Under the pieces are notes generated by a model that saw nothing but the letters and a program-made list of their open reading frames with translations, did no database searches and had not been told where the DNA came from. From positions 113,209 through 177,208 of the forward strand of contig CAYGBC010000039.1 in NCBI GenBank assembly GCA_964348015.1: DNA of 64,000 nt. The letters are read 5' to 3'. Both the position numbers and the translations under genes were made by a program. Below, one piece after another: positions 50,628-58,711 of this stretch. The DNA is from SOIA01 sp964348015. Lineage in GTDB: Bacteria > Acidobacteriota > Aminicenantia > Aminicenantales > Aminicenantaceae. The first letter of the stretch is position 1; each line of letters begins with the position of its first letter.

Positions 50628-51078
50628 GGATATGGACCTTCTCGAAGGAGAGCTTTTTTCTCATGGGTTGAAAATCGGCCTTGCTGTTGGGGAGATAGAC
50701 CAGATGGCTGGGGCACCGGCAGTCTGATGAGCCGAATTTTTTTAAAGGAAAACTCGAATTCTTGAGTAAGTTTTTGGCATCGCGCAGAGACTGGCATTCG
50801 TCAAAGACATTGCGTTTGACCCAGACCTCCTCGATCTGGGCTTTCTGGAGGAGATAATCGATGTGCCAGAATGTTTTTTTCTCCATTCTCAGATGACGGG
50901 CGATCCTTCCTGAAAGTCCGTTCCGGGCGCTCCCGATGTACAGATAAATTCCGGGTTTGAATTCTGTTGTCTTGAGTTGGCCTGGCGAAAGATTCTGTTT
51001 CGCTTTCAATTTTAAGACCAATAGATAAAGGCCTCTGTCCTGTTTATTCAAACGCGTGTCTTCAGTGATGACTTTCAT
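50611..51078 (-). CDS. DUF123 GIY-YIG-type nuclease-fold protein
   Basis: The 155-residue protein has the DUF123 wording: GLYLLVLKLKAKQNLSPGQL, GIYLYIGSARNGLSGRIARHL and FWHIDYLLQKAQI, then CRCPSHLVYLPN. These resemble the GIY-YIG fold, with GIYLYIGSA as the core motif. In some bacteria the domain is fused to endonuclease III or stands alone; its activity is poorly known. It overlaps trmO by 17 nt and follows the ilvE gene by about 50 nt, all on the minus strand. Confidence 0.82.
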   Translation of the reverse strand: MKVITEDTRLNKQDRGLYLLVLKLKAKQNLSPGQLKTTEFKPGIYLYIGSARNGLSGRIARHLRMEKKTFWHIDYLLQKAQIEEVWVKRNVFDECQSLRDAKNLLKNSSFPLKKFGSSDCRCPSHLVYLPNSKADFQPMRKKLSFEKVHIHEIHA

Positions 51079-51130
51079 GTCAGAAGAGTAGATTCTTAGG
51101 TTCGCTGGCTATGAGGGGGGAGTGGATTGT

Positions 51131-52096
51131 TCAGTCATTGACATTTGTCAACCACTTCTCATATCCTTTCAACTTTCCACAGACCGCGTCCTTATACGCA
51201 TTCGTCACGCGGAGTGTCAACTTCCCGACCTTCCCGTCGCCGATAATGTATTTCTTTTTCTCTTCCTGGGGGTTCGAACCATCTGTCACACTCACGATCG
51301 GAGCGATCTCGACAGCAGTTCCTGAAAAGAAAGCCTCATCGGCCTGGAATAAGTCCTCCTTCGTTATCACTCTAATCCGGGTTTCAATTTCGAATCCTTT
51401 GGCGATCTCCAGCAGGCTTTCCCGGGTGATGCCCTCCAGGATGGATTCTGTCTTATCATTGGTGATCAGTACTCCGTCCTTTACGATAAATATGTTTTCC
51501 CCGGGTCCTTCAGCGATATTCCCTTCCAGGTTAAGGAAAACCGCCTCATCGAACCCGAGGGAACGGGCCTCCATCCCGCAAATCGCTGACTGGACATAGA
51601 CACCTCCGAGCTTGGCTGTCATCTCCAGTTGAGAACGGTGGACACGCTTCCAGGGAACAATAAACACATGAGCTCCTGTTTCTGTTTTGGCCCCTAGATA
51701 GGCCCCCCACTCCCATGCGGCAATGACCAATTCCACGGGTGAGAATTTTGGAACCAGGCCCAAGTTTCCGTAGGCATAATACAGCAAAGGACGGATATAG
51801 GCAGAGTCGAGTTTGTTCTCTTTGATCACCAGTTTTATCGCTTCACTAATTTCTCCATTGCTGTAAGGAACGTCCATGGAAATAGTTTTGGCGGAGTGAA
51901 TAAACCTGTCGATGTGCTCAGGAAGGCGGAAGACCGCAGGTCCGTTCTCGGTGCTGTACGCGCGGATTCCCTCGAATACTGATGTTCCGTAGTGAAGAAC
52001 ATGAGACATGGAATGAATGCAGGAATCAGACCATTCGAGGATTTTTCCCTGGTGCCAGATTTTTTTCGCCCCTGGAAAATGTGTATTATCGAACAT
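51131..52096 (-). CDS. ilvE: Branched-chain amino-acid aminotransferase
   Basis: The 321-residue PLP enzyme of fold type IV transfers amino groups between glutamate and Leu/Ile/Val keto acids. The catalytic Lys is in TAKLGGVYVQS. The phosphate and substrate elements are FDEAVFLNLEGNIAEG, GENIFIVKDGVLIT, ILEGITRESLLEIA and FFSGTAVEIAPIVSV. The N-terminal SMSHVLHYGTSVFEGIRAY is also typical. It stands between the DUF123 gene and a methyltransferase gene with short gaps. No other branched-chain biosynthesis genes are nearby. Confidence 0.95.
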   Translation of the reverse strand: MFDNTHFPGAKKIWHQGKILEWSDSCIHSMSHVLHYGTSVFEGIRAYSTENGPAVFRLPEHIDRFIHSAKTISMDVPYSNGEISEAIKLVIKENKLDSAYIRPLLYYAYGNLGLVPKFSPVELVIAAWEWGAYLGAKTETGAHVFIVPWKRVHRSQLEMTAKLGGVYVQSAICGMEARSLGFDEAVFLNLEGNIAEGPGENIFIVKDGVLITNDKTESILEGITRESLLEIAKGFEIETRIRVITKEDLFQADEAFFSGTAVEIAPIVSVTDGSNPQEEKKKYIIGDGKVGKLTLRVTNAYKDAVCGKLKGYEKWLTNVND

Positions 52097-52161
52097 TTTG
52101 ACTCCTTTAAAAACTATTTATGAAGATAATAATTTGAATGCGCTGCTCTTCTGGTATTCCA

Positions 52162-52785
52162 TTATTGTTTCATGCCTTTAAACACGACCAAGCCGCCCTC
52201 CCCCAATCCCTTTTTGGGTTCTTCGATGCCCTGGATATCCGGGGGAGCGTGAAAATGTGTGTGTAAGGCTTCCTGGACTTCAACTGGAATTTTCTTGGAA
52301 GTGTGAAGTATTTCTTCGTGAGAATACCAGCGCCAGAAGCCTCTGGCGGCTTCGTGCGCATAAAATTTTCCCCAGACACTCTCTTTGTTAGCGATCCCCA
52401 AAATCAATACACCTTTTTTCTTTAATGTTCGGGCAGCTTCTTTGAGAAAAAGGAGGGCATCTTCGGCAAGCTCTATAGTATACACAATCAGGACGAAATT
52501 GAAAGATTCTTTTTTGAAAGGAAGATTTTCTCCATAACCCTGGACGACAGAGATTTTTCTTTTTTGGGCGAGTTTGAGCATGTTCCAAGAGGGGTCCAGC
52601 CCGAACCGGATAGAAAGAGCAGAGGCCAGCCGGCCCGTGCCCACGCCTATTTCCAGGCCCACACCGGTAGGAACGACTTTTTTAAAAGCGGTTAATTCAG
52701 ACTGGTGAATGTGCGGATGGGTTTGGATCCATTTTTCATACTCCTGCCAGTTTTGGTCGTAATGCTCGGCGATTTCTCTTCTCAT
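52162..52785 (-). CDS. SAM-dependent methyltransferase (class I)
   Basis: The protein, of about 207 residues, has the Rossmann motif I GLEIGVGTGRLASALS, motif II Asp-like FGLDPSWNMLKLAQ, and motifs NLPFKKESFNFVLIVYTIE and AARTLKKKGVLILG. This is the Methyltransf_11-type fold. Its substrate cannot be told. I chose ATG 52785, 5 nt after the stop of the preceding gene; an upstream frame start at 52821 lies inside that gene. It belongs to a minus-strand run with a Cys-rich protein and a radical-SAM enzyme. Confidence 0.85.
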   Translation of the reverse strand: MRREIAEHYDQNWQEYEKWIQTHPHIHQSELTAFKKVVPTGVGLEIGVGTGRLASALSIRFGLDPSWNMLKLAQKRKISVVQGYGENLPFKKESFNFVLIVYTIELAEDALLFLKEAARTLKKKGVLILGIANKESVWGKFYAHEAARGFWRWYSHEEILHTSKKIPVEVQEALHTHFHAPPDIQGIEEPKKGLGEGGLVVFKGMKQ

Positions 52786-52790
52786 TGGTA

Positions 52791-53303
52791 TCAAGGCTCG
52801 ATCTTGAATTCCCAGGCACACCAGACATCAGGCGGATGGGGATCAGGAGGACATGTCAGACACTTGGTTTGGATCCGCGGGTCTATTGTTTTGGCAAATC
52901 CATCGTATTCGACGATTCCGACGGATTTGCACGGAAAATCGGGGAGGCCCTGCCTTTGTCTCGCCTCCTGGACCCGGCAGGAGTTCATCCGGAACACACA
53001 GTGCGTCTCGCTCATTTCAGTGACTTCCTGGACGTTGATGTGAGCGTAGAGCCTGAATTTCAGAGCCTGGACGAGAGCTGGAATTCCACCGCCGGGTTCC
53101 ATTCCTAGTCTGTTCATTATTCGCTTGGCTTCTATGACAGTGAATTTCTCCCAGGCTTTCCGGTCCAGCTCCAGAGCGGCTTCTAAGCCGAAATTGTCCT
53201 CTACGGCTCGGAACCAGAGACCGTCGTGGGAAAGCCAGTTTTTGGACGCATCGGCCAGGAGGTCCAGGAGTTCTTTTTTGGAAAGATCCTTCACTTCTTT
53301 CAT
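52791..53303 (-). CDS. Cys-containing cytosolic protein (resembles DUF6125)
   Basis: The 170-residue soluble protein has an N-terminal helical half (LSKKELLDLLADASKNWLSH, DGLWFRAVEDNFG) and a C-terminal half rich in Cys (THCVFRMNSCRVQEARQRQG, FPCKSVG, TKCLTCPPDPHPPDVWCAWE). The spaced cysteines suggest metal or Fe-S binding, but no standard motif is present. It resembles a family of bacterial hypothetical proteins I associate with DUF6125, and no activity is known. It is followed 5 nt later by the methyltransferase gene. Confidence 0.65.
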   Translation of the reverse strand: MKEVKDLSKKELLDLLADASKNWLSHDGLWFRAVEDNFGLEAALELDRKAWEKFTVIEAKRIMNRLGMEPGGGIPALVQALKFRLYAHINVQEVTEMSETHCVFRMNSCRVQEARQRQGLPDFPCKSVGIVEYDGFAKTIDPRIQTKCLTCPPDPHPPDVWCAWEFKIEP

Positions 53304-53350
53304 TTTGGCACCTTCTCACCGGCCATATTTAAAAAGTTCATTCGACGCCT

Positions 53351-54298
53351 TCAGACAGTTTCGTAGTACTTGGCATCCTTATGAGCAACAGACCGAATTT
53401 TCCCTTCGTTAACGAGGATGTCAATGTATTTGATGATTTCATTCGCGTGCCGTCCCAAGGAAACCGAAATATCGGAGAGAGTCACGGGCCTTCTTTGAAT
53501 CATTTCCAGAATGGCGATTTCCAGATCCTTTTGGGCGGGAACTTTTTGTTTTTTATCGAATTCGGCAATGACCTCGCAATTTTTTCCGAATACTTTTTTT
53601 ATCTTTTCCAGTTCCTCTTGGCTTAGTGCTCGGGCGAATTTCTCTGCGGGAGGGCGGACAACCGTGTTGAGCTGGATTTTATCAGGCTTGATTCTTGATG
53701 CGGCTTTCTTGAGTTTTTCGATATGCGAAGGCGTATCGTTCACTCCTTTCACCAGCATGATTTCGAGCCATATCTGGCCCTTGAATTCCTGGCGGAACTT
53801 CACCAGGCTCTCGATGATATCTTTGATTTTGAGTGGAGCGCAGGGCCTGTTGATTTTGAGGAAAACTTCCTGAGTGGCGGCATCCAGAGAAGGGATGACC
53901 AAAGCGGCTTGCATCAGTGATTCTCTCACGTTTTTATCGGTGAGGAGTGTGCTGTTGGTGAGAACGGCCACACGGATAGAGGTCATTTTTCTGATCTCTT
54001 CGATGAGTTCCCCGAGGATTTTATTCAAGGTAGGCTCCCCTGAGCCGGAGAAGGTGATGGTGTCGATCCTCTGTCCGGAGGAAAGAGTCTCGTTTATCTG
54101 GGCCAGGATTTCCGCGGAGGAAAAGAATTTCTCCCTCGTAAGAGCTTTTTTCGGAGTGGTTCCCAGCTGACAGTAAACACAGTCCAGAGTGCAGGTTTTG
54201 AACGGGATAATGTCCACCCCGAGAGAAAATCCCAGGCGTCTGGAGGGAACAGGCCCGTAGACATGAATTCTATGACTTTTTTCAGGTGGTGTTCTCAA
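53351..54298 (-). CDS. Radical SAM protein with C-terminal winged-helix-like domain
   Basis: The 315-residue enzyme has the radical-SAM cluster motif CTLDCVYC (Cx3Cx2C) near residue 36, preceded by GPVPSRRLGFSLGVDIIPFK, which marks the COG0731-type group. Downstream are TFSGSGEPTLNKILGELIEE and MLVKGVNDTPSHIEKLKKA. The last 70 residues look like a winged helix (PVTLSDISVSLGRHANEIIK and ILVNEGKIRSV). The reaction is unknown. The start is a TTG at 54298, because no ATG or GTG precedes the conserved GPVPSRR block. It follows the small Cys-rich gene by 11 nt. Confidence 0.87.
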   Translation of the reverse strand: MRTPPEKSHRIHVYGPVPSRRLGFSLGVDIIPFKTCTLDCVYCQLGTTPKKALTREKFFSSAEILAQINETLSSGQRIDTITFSGSGEPTLNKILGELIEEIRKMTSIRVAVLTNSTLLTDKNVRESLMQAALVIPSLDAATQEVFLKINRPCAPLKIKDIIESLVKFRQEFKGQIWLEIMLVKGVNDTPSHIEKLKKAASRIKPDKIQLNTVVRPPAEKFARALSQEELEKIKKVFGKNCEVIAEFDKKQKVPAQKDLEIAILEMIQRRPVTLSDISVSLGRHANEIIKYIDILVNEGKIRSVAHKDAKYYETV

Positions 54299-54309
54299 GG
54301 CCTCTGTGC

Positions 54310-54513
54310 TTATACTTTGTCCTTATAAACTTCGATGAATCTTCTTAAGGACCGGTCGTAGGTCCTTTCTACATCGTCTGGGAAAAGGCAGGCCGGCAGC
54401 TGTTTCATGCCCCAATGATACTGGATGCATTCGCAGCAGATCCCTTTGCGGCTGCAGGGTTCATAAGAACAATTGCAGTTCTTAAGATTTTCATTTTCCT
54501 GACATTCTCTCAT
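54310..54513 (-). CDS. Small Cys-rich protein (DUF6485-like)
   Basis: The 67-residue protein has eight cysteines arranged as MRECQENENLKNCNCSYEPC followed by KGICCECIQYH and PACLFPDDVE, plus one His. This suggests a zinc- or Fe-S-binding knuckle. It resembles the DUF6485 family of short bacterial proteins without known function. The ATG at 54513 has GGAG 6 nt before it; a TTG four codons upstream is less likely. It heads the minus-strand run with the radical-SAM enzyme, which it may serve (inference). Confidence 0.72.
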   Translation of the reverse strand: MRECQENENLKNCNCSYEPCSRKGICCECIQYHWGMKQLPACLFPDDVERTYDRSLRRFIEVYKDKV

Positions 54514-54782
54514 TTTTGGCTCCAAATTGTTCGGTTTGATCTTTTTCTGAATGTGTTTTTATTCATGATTAACCAGAGAAATAAAGGCAATTTCATCTCA
54601 GTAGAAGAGCTATTATATCAAAAAGGTAATCGAAGAAAAAATTATAGATTCAATTCTGAGTCCAGGAAAAATCACACTCTTAGATTGGAATCCATCAATA
54701 GATCTGACCTTGAGATCTCATTTGTCTTCTTTTTTTTGTTGGTATATACTGCGAGAGTAGAGTAAAGAGGAAAGAGATTTCC
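54514..54782. other. Divergent intergenic region before queF
   Basis: About 270 AT-rich nt between the Cys-rich gene (minus) and queF (plus). It contains the plus-strand queF promoter. I searched it for a preQ1 riboswitch and saw no convincing pseudoknot or conserved core. Confidence 0.5.
54722..54750 (+). promoter_or_regulatory. Predicted queF promoter
   Basis: TTGTCT (54722-54727), a 17-nt spacer and TATACT (54745-54750), about 32 nt before the queF ATG. Confidence 0.55.
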
Positions 54783-55181
54783 ATGCCGCGTATGACCGAG
54801 AAAGAAGCCAAAGCGGGCTTGAAGGAGAAACTGCCGGCGATCGAGACTTTTCCCAATCAGTTTCCCGATTACGAGATCAAGGTCGAATTTCCTGAATTCA
54901 CATCGATCTGCCCGAAAACGGGATTGCCTGACTTTGGAACAATCTCCATTCGTTATGTTCCCAATAAGCACTGCCTGGAGCTGAAATCCTTGAAGATGTA
55001 CCTGATCGCCTACAGAGACCTGGGAATTTTTTACGAGAACGCGGTCAATCGAATCCTGGAGGACGTGGTCAAGGCCTGCCAACCTGTGAGAGCCACCGTG
55101 ACCGGCGAGTTCAACCCGAGAGGTGGCCTCGCGTCTGTTGTCGAGGCGAATTATCCACGGACAAAGAAAAACTCAAAATAA
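54783..55181 (+). CDS. queF: NADPH-dependent 7-cyano-7-deazaguanine reductase (preQ0 reductase)
   Basis: The 132-residue, T-fold enzyme of the short single-domain type reduces the nitrile of preQ0 to the amine of preQ1 in queuosine synthesis. The nucleophilic Cys and its Asp partner are in TSICPKTGLPDFGTISIRY, and the family NADPH motif is LELKSLKMYLIAYRD. It stands alone here; the upstream pathway genes queC, queD and queE lie about 8 kb away on the other strand. GTP cyclohydrolase I and the tRNA transglycosylase are not in the window. Confidence 0.96.
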   Translation: MPRMTEKEAKAGLKEKLPAIETFPNQFPDYEIKVEFPEFTSICPKTGLPDFGTISIRYVPNKHCLELKSLKMYLIAYRDLGIFYENAVNRILEDVVKACQPVRATVTGEFNPRGGLASVVEANYPRTKKNSK

Positions 55182-55286
55182 AGTTCTGTTTTGCTTTTAA
55201 TATTTTCTCCCTGTCTTCCTGTTTGACATTTTTTATTTCCTCTTCCTTTCCTTGATAGGTTTTATCCCTTATAATTTCCTGTTCAC

Positions 55287-56201
55287 ATGGAAGAATACAA
55301 GAAGCTCGGTGCCACAGACTTTTATATGCTCCTGGTTGTGCTGTTCTGGGCGATCAACTTCACAGTCATCAAAATCGCCTTGCGAGAATTTTCACCCCAG
55401 GGATTCAACGGGCTCCGTTTGATTTTGTCGGCTCTGGTTTTAATCCTTATCCTTTACATCCGCGGCGAGAGCCTTTCCTTGAGAAGGTCAGATTTCTGGG
55501 CCGCTCTGGGTCTCGGGATAATCGGGCACACCGCCTATCAGTTGGTCTTCATTCACGGATTAAACTGGACGAAAGTCTCCAACACGTCCATCATCATGGC
55601 CATGACCCCTGCTTTCATTGCCCTGTTGAGCACAATATTAAAGCACGAGAAGGTCCACTGGGCCGGCTGGCTGGGCATTTTCATATCGTTCATCGGGTTC
55701 TATCTTGTTGTCACCCAGCAGGGAGAGAGCTTTCAGCTGACATGGAAAAACGTGAGGGGAGACCTGATGATTTTTGGGGGCATCCTCCTCTGGGCGGTCT
55801 ACACAGTTTTTTCCAGGCCCTTCCTGAACAGAATCTCTCCGCTGAAATGGACATCTCTAACCCTCGCGTTCGGGACTGTGTTTTATATTCCGTTTGCCGC
55901 ACAAGCCGTCTTCCGGATGCCGTGGAAAGAAATCTCCTTTCAGGGCTGGTCGTTCCTTCTTTACTCCGGTGTGTTCGCCCTCGTGATCTGTTATGTCCTC
56001 TGGTACACGTCGGTGAAGCGGATCGGCAACTCCAAAACAGCGATCTACGGGAACATCAACATTGTGTTTTCTGTGTCGATCGCGTATGTCTTCCTGTCCG
56101 AAAGGATCACTCTTCTGCAGGTATGCGGGGCTGTGATTATCATTGCAGGGGTCTACCTCACACGTTTCGGTTACCGGTTTTTTCAGAAAAAAGAAGAATG
56201 A
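55287..56201 (+). CDS. EamA/DMT-family membrane transporter
   Basis: The 304-residue protein has ten predicted helices in two EamA repeats (FYMLLVVLFWAINFTVIKIA at the start and LMIFGGILLWAVYTVFSRPF at the middle). It belongs to the drug/metabolite transporter superfamily, which often exports amino acids or other metabolites; substrate unknown. A perfect TATAAT (55270-55275) lies only 11 nt before the ATG, and there is no Shine-Dalgarno, so the message may be nearly leaderless. It converges on the sulfatase-fold gene. Confidence 0.88.
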   Translation: MEEYKKLGATDFYMLLVVLFWAINFTVIKIALREFSPQGFNGLRLILSALVLILILYIRGESLSLRRSDFWAALGLGIIGHTAYQLVFIHGLNWTKVSNTSIIMAMTPAFIALLSTILKHEKVHWAGWLGIFISFIGFYLVVTQQGESFQLTWKNVRGDLMIFGGILLWAVYTVFSRPFLNRISPLKWTSLTLAFGTVFYIPFAAQAVFRMPWKEISFQGWSFLLYSGVFALVICYVLWYTSVKRIGNSKTAIYGNINIVFSVSIAYVFLSERITLLQVCGAVIIIAGVYLTRFGYRFFQKKEE

Positions 56202-56288
56202 GATCCCGCTGAAAAGCTTGGTGAAAATTTTGAGTCAAGATGGGGGGAAATCAGTAAAACAGAAAGGAATGATGATAAGGAGCTTTTA

Positions 56289-58172
56289 TTACTTGATGTA
56301 GCCCAGGGATTTGAGGTCCTTCAATTTTTTCTCGAGATTTTTCTTTTTGGGCTTTCGAGTCTCCATCGATCCTGATTTAAACAATTCCAAATAGATTTTC
56401 AACCTGTCCGCGATGTGTGGGTATTGGTCGACCAGATTGTCCTGTTCTTGAGAGTCCGAGTTCGTGTTGTAAAGCTCATATCCCTTCTTGTACTCAGGCA
56501 TGATGTAGGGTGTCATTTCAAGAAAGAGGTCCATAGCATTCTCATCTCTTCTTCCTGTGTTTTCGATCAGCTTCCAGCCATCCTTCAGGACTCCTTTCAT
56601 TTCTGCCCCGAATCCGATGCCCTCAAGAAAGATTTCTTTCTGCTTTGACTTCCCGCTTTTGTCATTGAAGATGAAATTCTGTCCATTCAGATCAAAATTG
56701 ATTTGAATACGGCAGAGATCCAGAAGCGTAGGCGTCAGACCCAGCAATTCCACATAGGTTCGAATTCGTTTTGGCTGGAGTTGAGAAGAGTATTTGATGA
56801 TCAGGGGGACGTGGATCAGTTCCTTGTATAGAGTGTGGCCGTGCTCAGCGCCGTTATGGTCCCAGAATTCTTCGCCGTGGTCAGAGGTGAGAATAATGAT
56901 TGTGTTGTTGAAAATATCGAGGTTTTTCAGTCTGTCGATTATCTGTCCAAAACAATGGTCGAAATATCGTATTTCTGCATCATACAGGTTGATGAAGTGC
57001 TGTTTATCTTGGGAGGACAGGCCGATTTCAGTTAGCATTCGCACCTCATACGCTCCAGGTGCACCATCCAGAACAGATTCGAACTTCTCCGGCTCGAAAA
57101 TTTTATTGAAATTCTTTGGCGCTTCATAAGGAAGATGAACATCCATAAAATGGAGGTAAGCGAAAAACGGCTTTTTCTTGTTTTTTGAAACCCATGAATT
57201 AAACTTGCTTGCGACTTTTTCCGCCGTGTCGTTAATGATCTCGTAAAAGTGCTGAAAGCCCTGATGAAAATTGTAATATTCTGTGAGCAGGACGTTCGTC
57301 TGGACAGCAAAAGTCGAATAGCTGTGATTCCGGAAAATCTCTGCCAGGGTCAGGTGCGCATTGTCCAGACTGTCTTTCCAGTAGAAAGCCTGATGTTGAT
57401 ATGGATAGAGCGCAGTGAAGAGGCTCCCCATCGAGGGTCTCGTCCATGGGGCATTGCTCATCGCGTTCTCAAACAGAAGGGCGTCCACCGCGAACTGGTC
57501 TATGATGGGGGAGGTCGGCCGGGTGTAACCGTAGCATCCCAGATGGTCAGCCCGGAGAGTGTCACAGACGACCAAAAGGACATTTGGGCGGGAGCGGGAC
57601 GGAAAGATTTTATGGCTCAAGGCAGCGAGATTGATGATTCCAAACACCAAAATGATGAAGACCGCTGTGATTCTCATTCCGCCAGACCCGGTAAAATTCA
57701 AGAGTTTAAATTTGACCTTCTTGAAATCAATCTTGTCTATCCGGAGAGCCAGCAGAAAAAGAAAGAGAATGAATGCGGAATGGCCGAGAAAGAACGGGAC
57801 ATTGGTGATCGGACTCCGTGTATGCAAGATGATTTGAGAGATCAAATAGGCGAATATCAGAATAAAACAGAAGCCTTTGATTAAAGGTGTTGTTACCTTC
57901 TTTGTCGTGATTTTGAAATCGAAGTAAGGCAGAAGAATTTTTTTCCGGAGATAGGAAACGAACCCGATGAACAGTATCAACACGATCGAAATTCCGAGAC
58001 CGATGAGGACACCTTTATTCATGAATGCGGTCAGATTGAAAAGGATTAGGCGGTACATCCGGTAATGAAAGTATTGGTGGGAGAGGCTCACTTGGAGAGC
58101 TTGGACTAGCCCGATAATAAATCCTCCGATGATTCCGGCTGCGACTATTTTGAGGGCGGTTTTAGGTTTCAT
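56289..58172 (-). CDS. Membrane-anchored sulfatase/alkaline-phosphatase-fold enzyme
   Basis: The 627-residue protein has about five N-terminal membrane helices (residues 8-185) and a periplasmic catalytic domain. Metal-site segments are RPNVLLVVCDTLRADHLGC (Asp 204) and IILTSDHGEEFWDHNGAEHG. At the nucleophile position it reads WTRPSMGS: Thr 244 replaces the Cys or Ser of the sulfatase C/S-x-P-S-R motif and Met replaces its Arg. It may therefore be a phospho- or phosphoethanolamine-type transferase or hydrolase rather than a formylglycine sulfatase (inference). It is followed on the left by no same-strand gene and preceded by GtrA 18 nt away. Confidence 0.85.
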   Translation of the reverse strand: MKPKTALKIVAAGIIGGFIIGLVQALQVSLSHQYFHYRMYRLILFNLTAFMNKGVLIGLGISIVLILFIGFVSYLRKKILLPYFDFKITTKKVTTPLIKGFCFILIFAYLISQIILHTRSPITNVPFFLGHSAFILFLFLLALRIDKIDFKKVKFKLLNFTGSGGMRITAVFIILVFGIINLAALSHKIFPSRSRPNVLLVVCDTLRADHLGCYGYTRPTSPIIDQFAVDALLFENAMSNAPWTRPSMGSLFTALYPYQHQAFYWKDSLDNAHLTLAEIFRNHSYSTFAVQTNVLLTEYYNFHQGFQHFYEIINDTAEKVASKFNSWVSKNKKKPFFAYLHFMDVHLPYEAPKNFNKIFEPEKFESVLDGAPGAYEVRMLTEIGLSSQDKQHFINLYDAEIRYFDHCFGQIIDRLKNLDIFNNTIIILTSDHGEEFWDHNGAEHGHTLYKELIHVPLIIKYSSQLQPKRIRTYVELLGLTPTLLDLCRIQINFDLNGQNFIFNDKSGKSKQKEIFLEGIGFGAEMKGVLKDGWKLIENTGRRDENAMDLFLEMTPYIMPEYKKGYELYNTNSDSQEQDNLVDQYPHIADRLKIYLELFKSGSMETRKPKKKNLEKKLKDLKSLGYIK

Positions 58173-58190
58173 TGCCTCTTACCTCGTTGG

Positions 58191-58601
58191 CTATTGACTA
58201 AAAAGAATTTTTTTCCGTGCGAAAAAATTCCAGAAGAACACCACGACTGTCGAGAATACCTTGGATATCAAATAGTGAAAATGGGCGGTTTCTGTGAAAA
58301 ACCATATAATGACTTCATTCAGGGCCAGCCCGACCAGACCGATGACCGAGAATATGATGAACTCTAACTTCTTGTCAGAGACAGTTCTCTTGGAAAAAAC
58401 CCAGAAGATGCTCAGCGTGTAATTGGTGATGAGCCCCAGTGTGAAGGCAATAGCGGCAGAGATCAGATAATGGACTTTGACAATATCTGTCAGAATAAAA
58501 AGGGAGCCGAAGTCTGCGCAGTAAGCGATTCCGCCTACAAAAAAGTACTTGAAGAGTTGAACCGAAGTCTTGTCGCTTTTCTCAAACAGGAAACTTCTCA
58601 T
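58191..58601 (-). CDS. GtrA-family membrane protein
   Basis: The protein, of about 136 residues, has four transmembrane helices and the GtrA wording (FKYFFVGGIAYCADFGSLFI, LISAAIAFTLGLITNYTLS, SVIGLVGLALNEVIIWFF and FSTVVVFFWNFFARKKILF). The family helps flip or transfer undecaprenyl-phosphate-linked sugars for surface polysaccharide. I chose ATG 58601; an upstream TTG at 58682 would add a segment without family resemblance. The neighbours, a flavoprotein and sulfatase-fold enzyme, support a surface glycoconjugate cluster. Confidence 0.82.
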   Translation of the reverse strand: MRSFLFEKSDKTSVQLFKYFFVGGIAYCADFGSLFILTDIVKVHYLISAAIAFTLGLITNYTLSIFWVFSKRTVSDKKLEFIIFSVIGLVGLALNEVIIWFFTETAHFHYLISKVFSTVVVFFWNFFARKKILFSQ

Positions 58602-58711
58602 TCTCTTATCAACTGATTTGATCAGGACATTATTTTTCAAGCTCAATGTTCTCAACCTTTCGCAGCCGTTTCTTTCAGGCAAATATGGAAAAATCCATGG
58701 CTGTATGGTTT

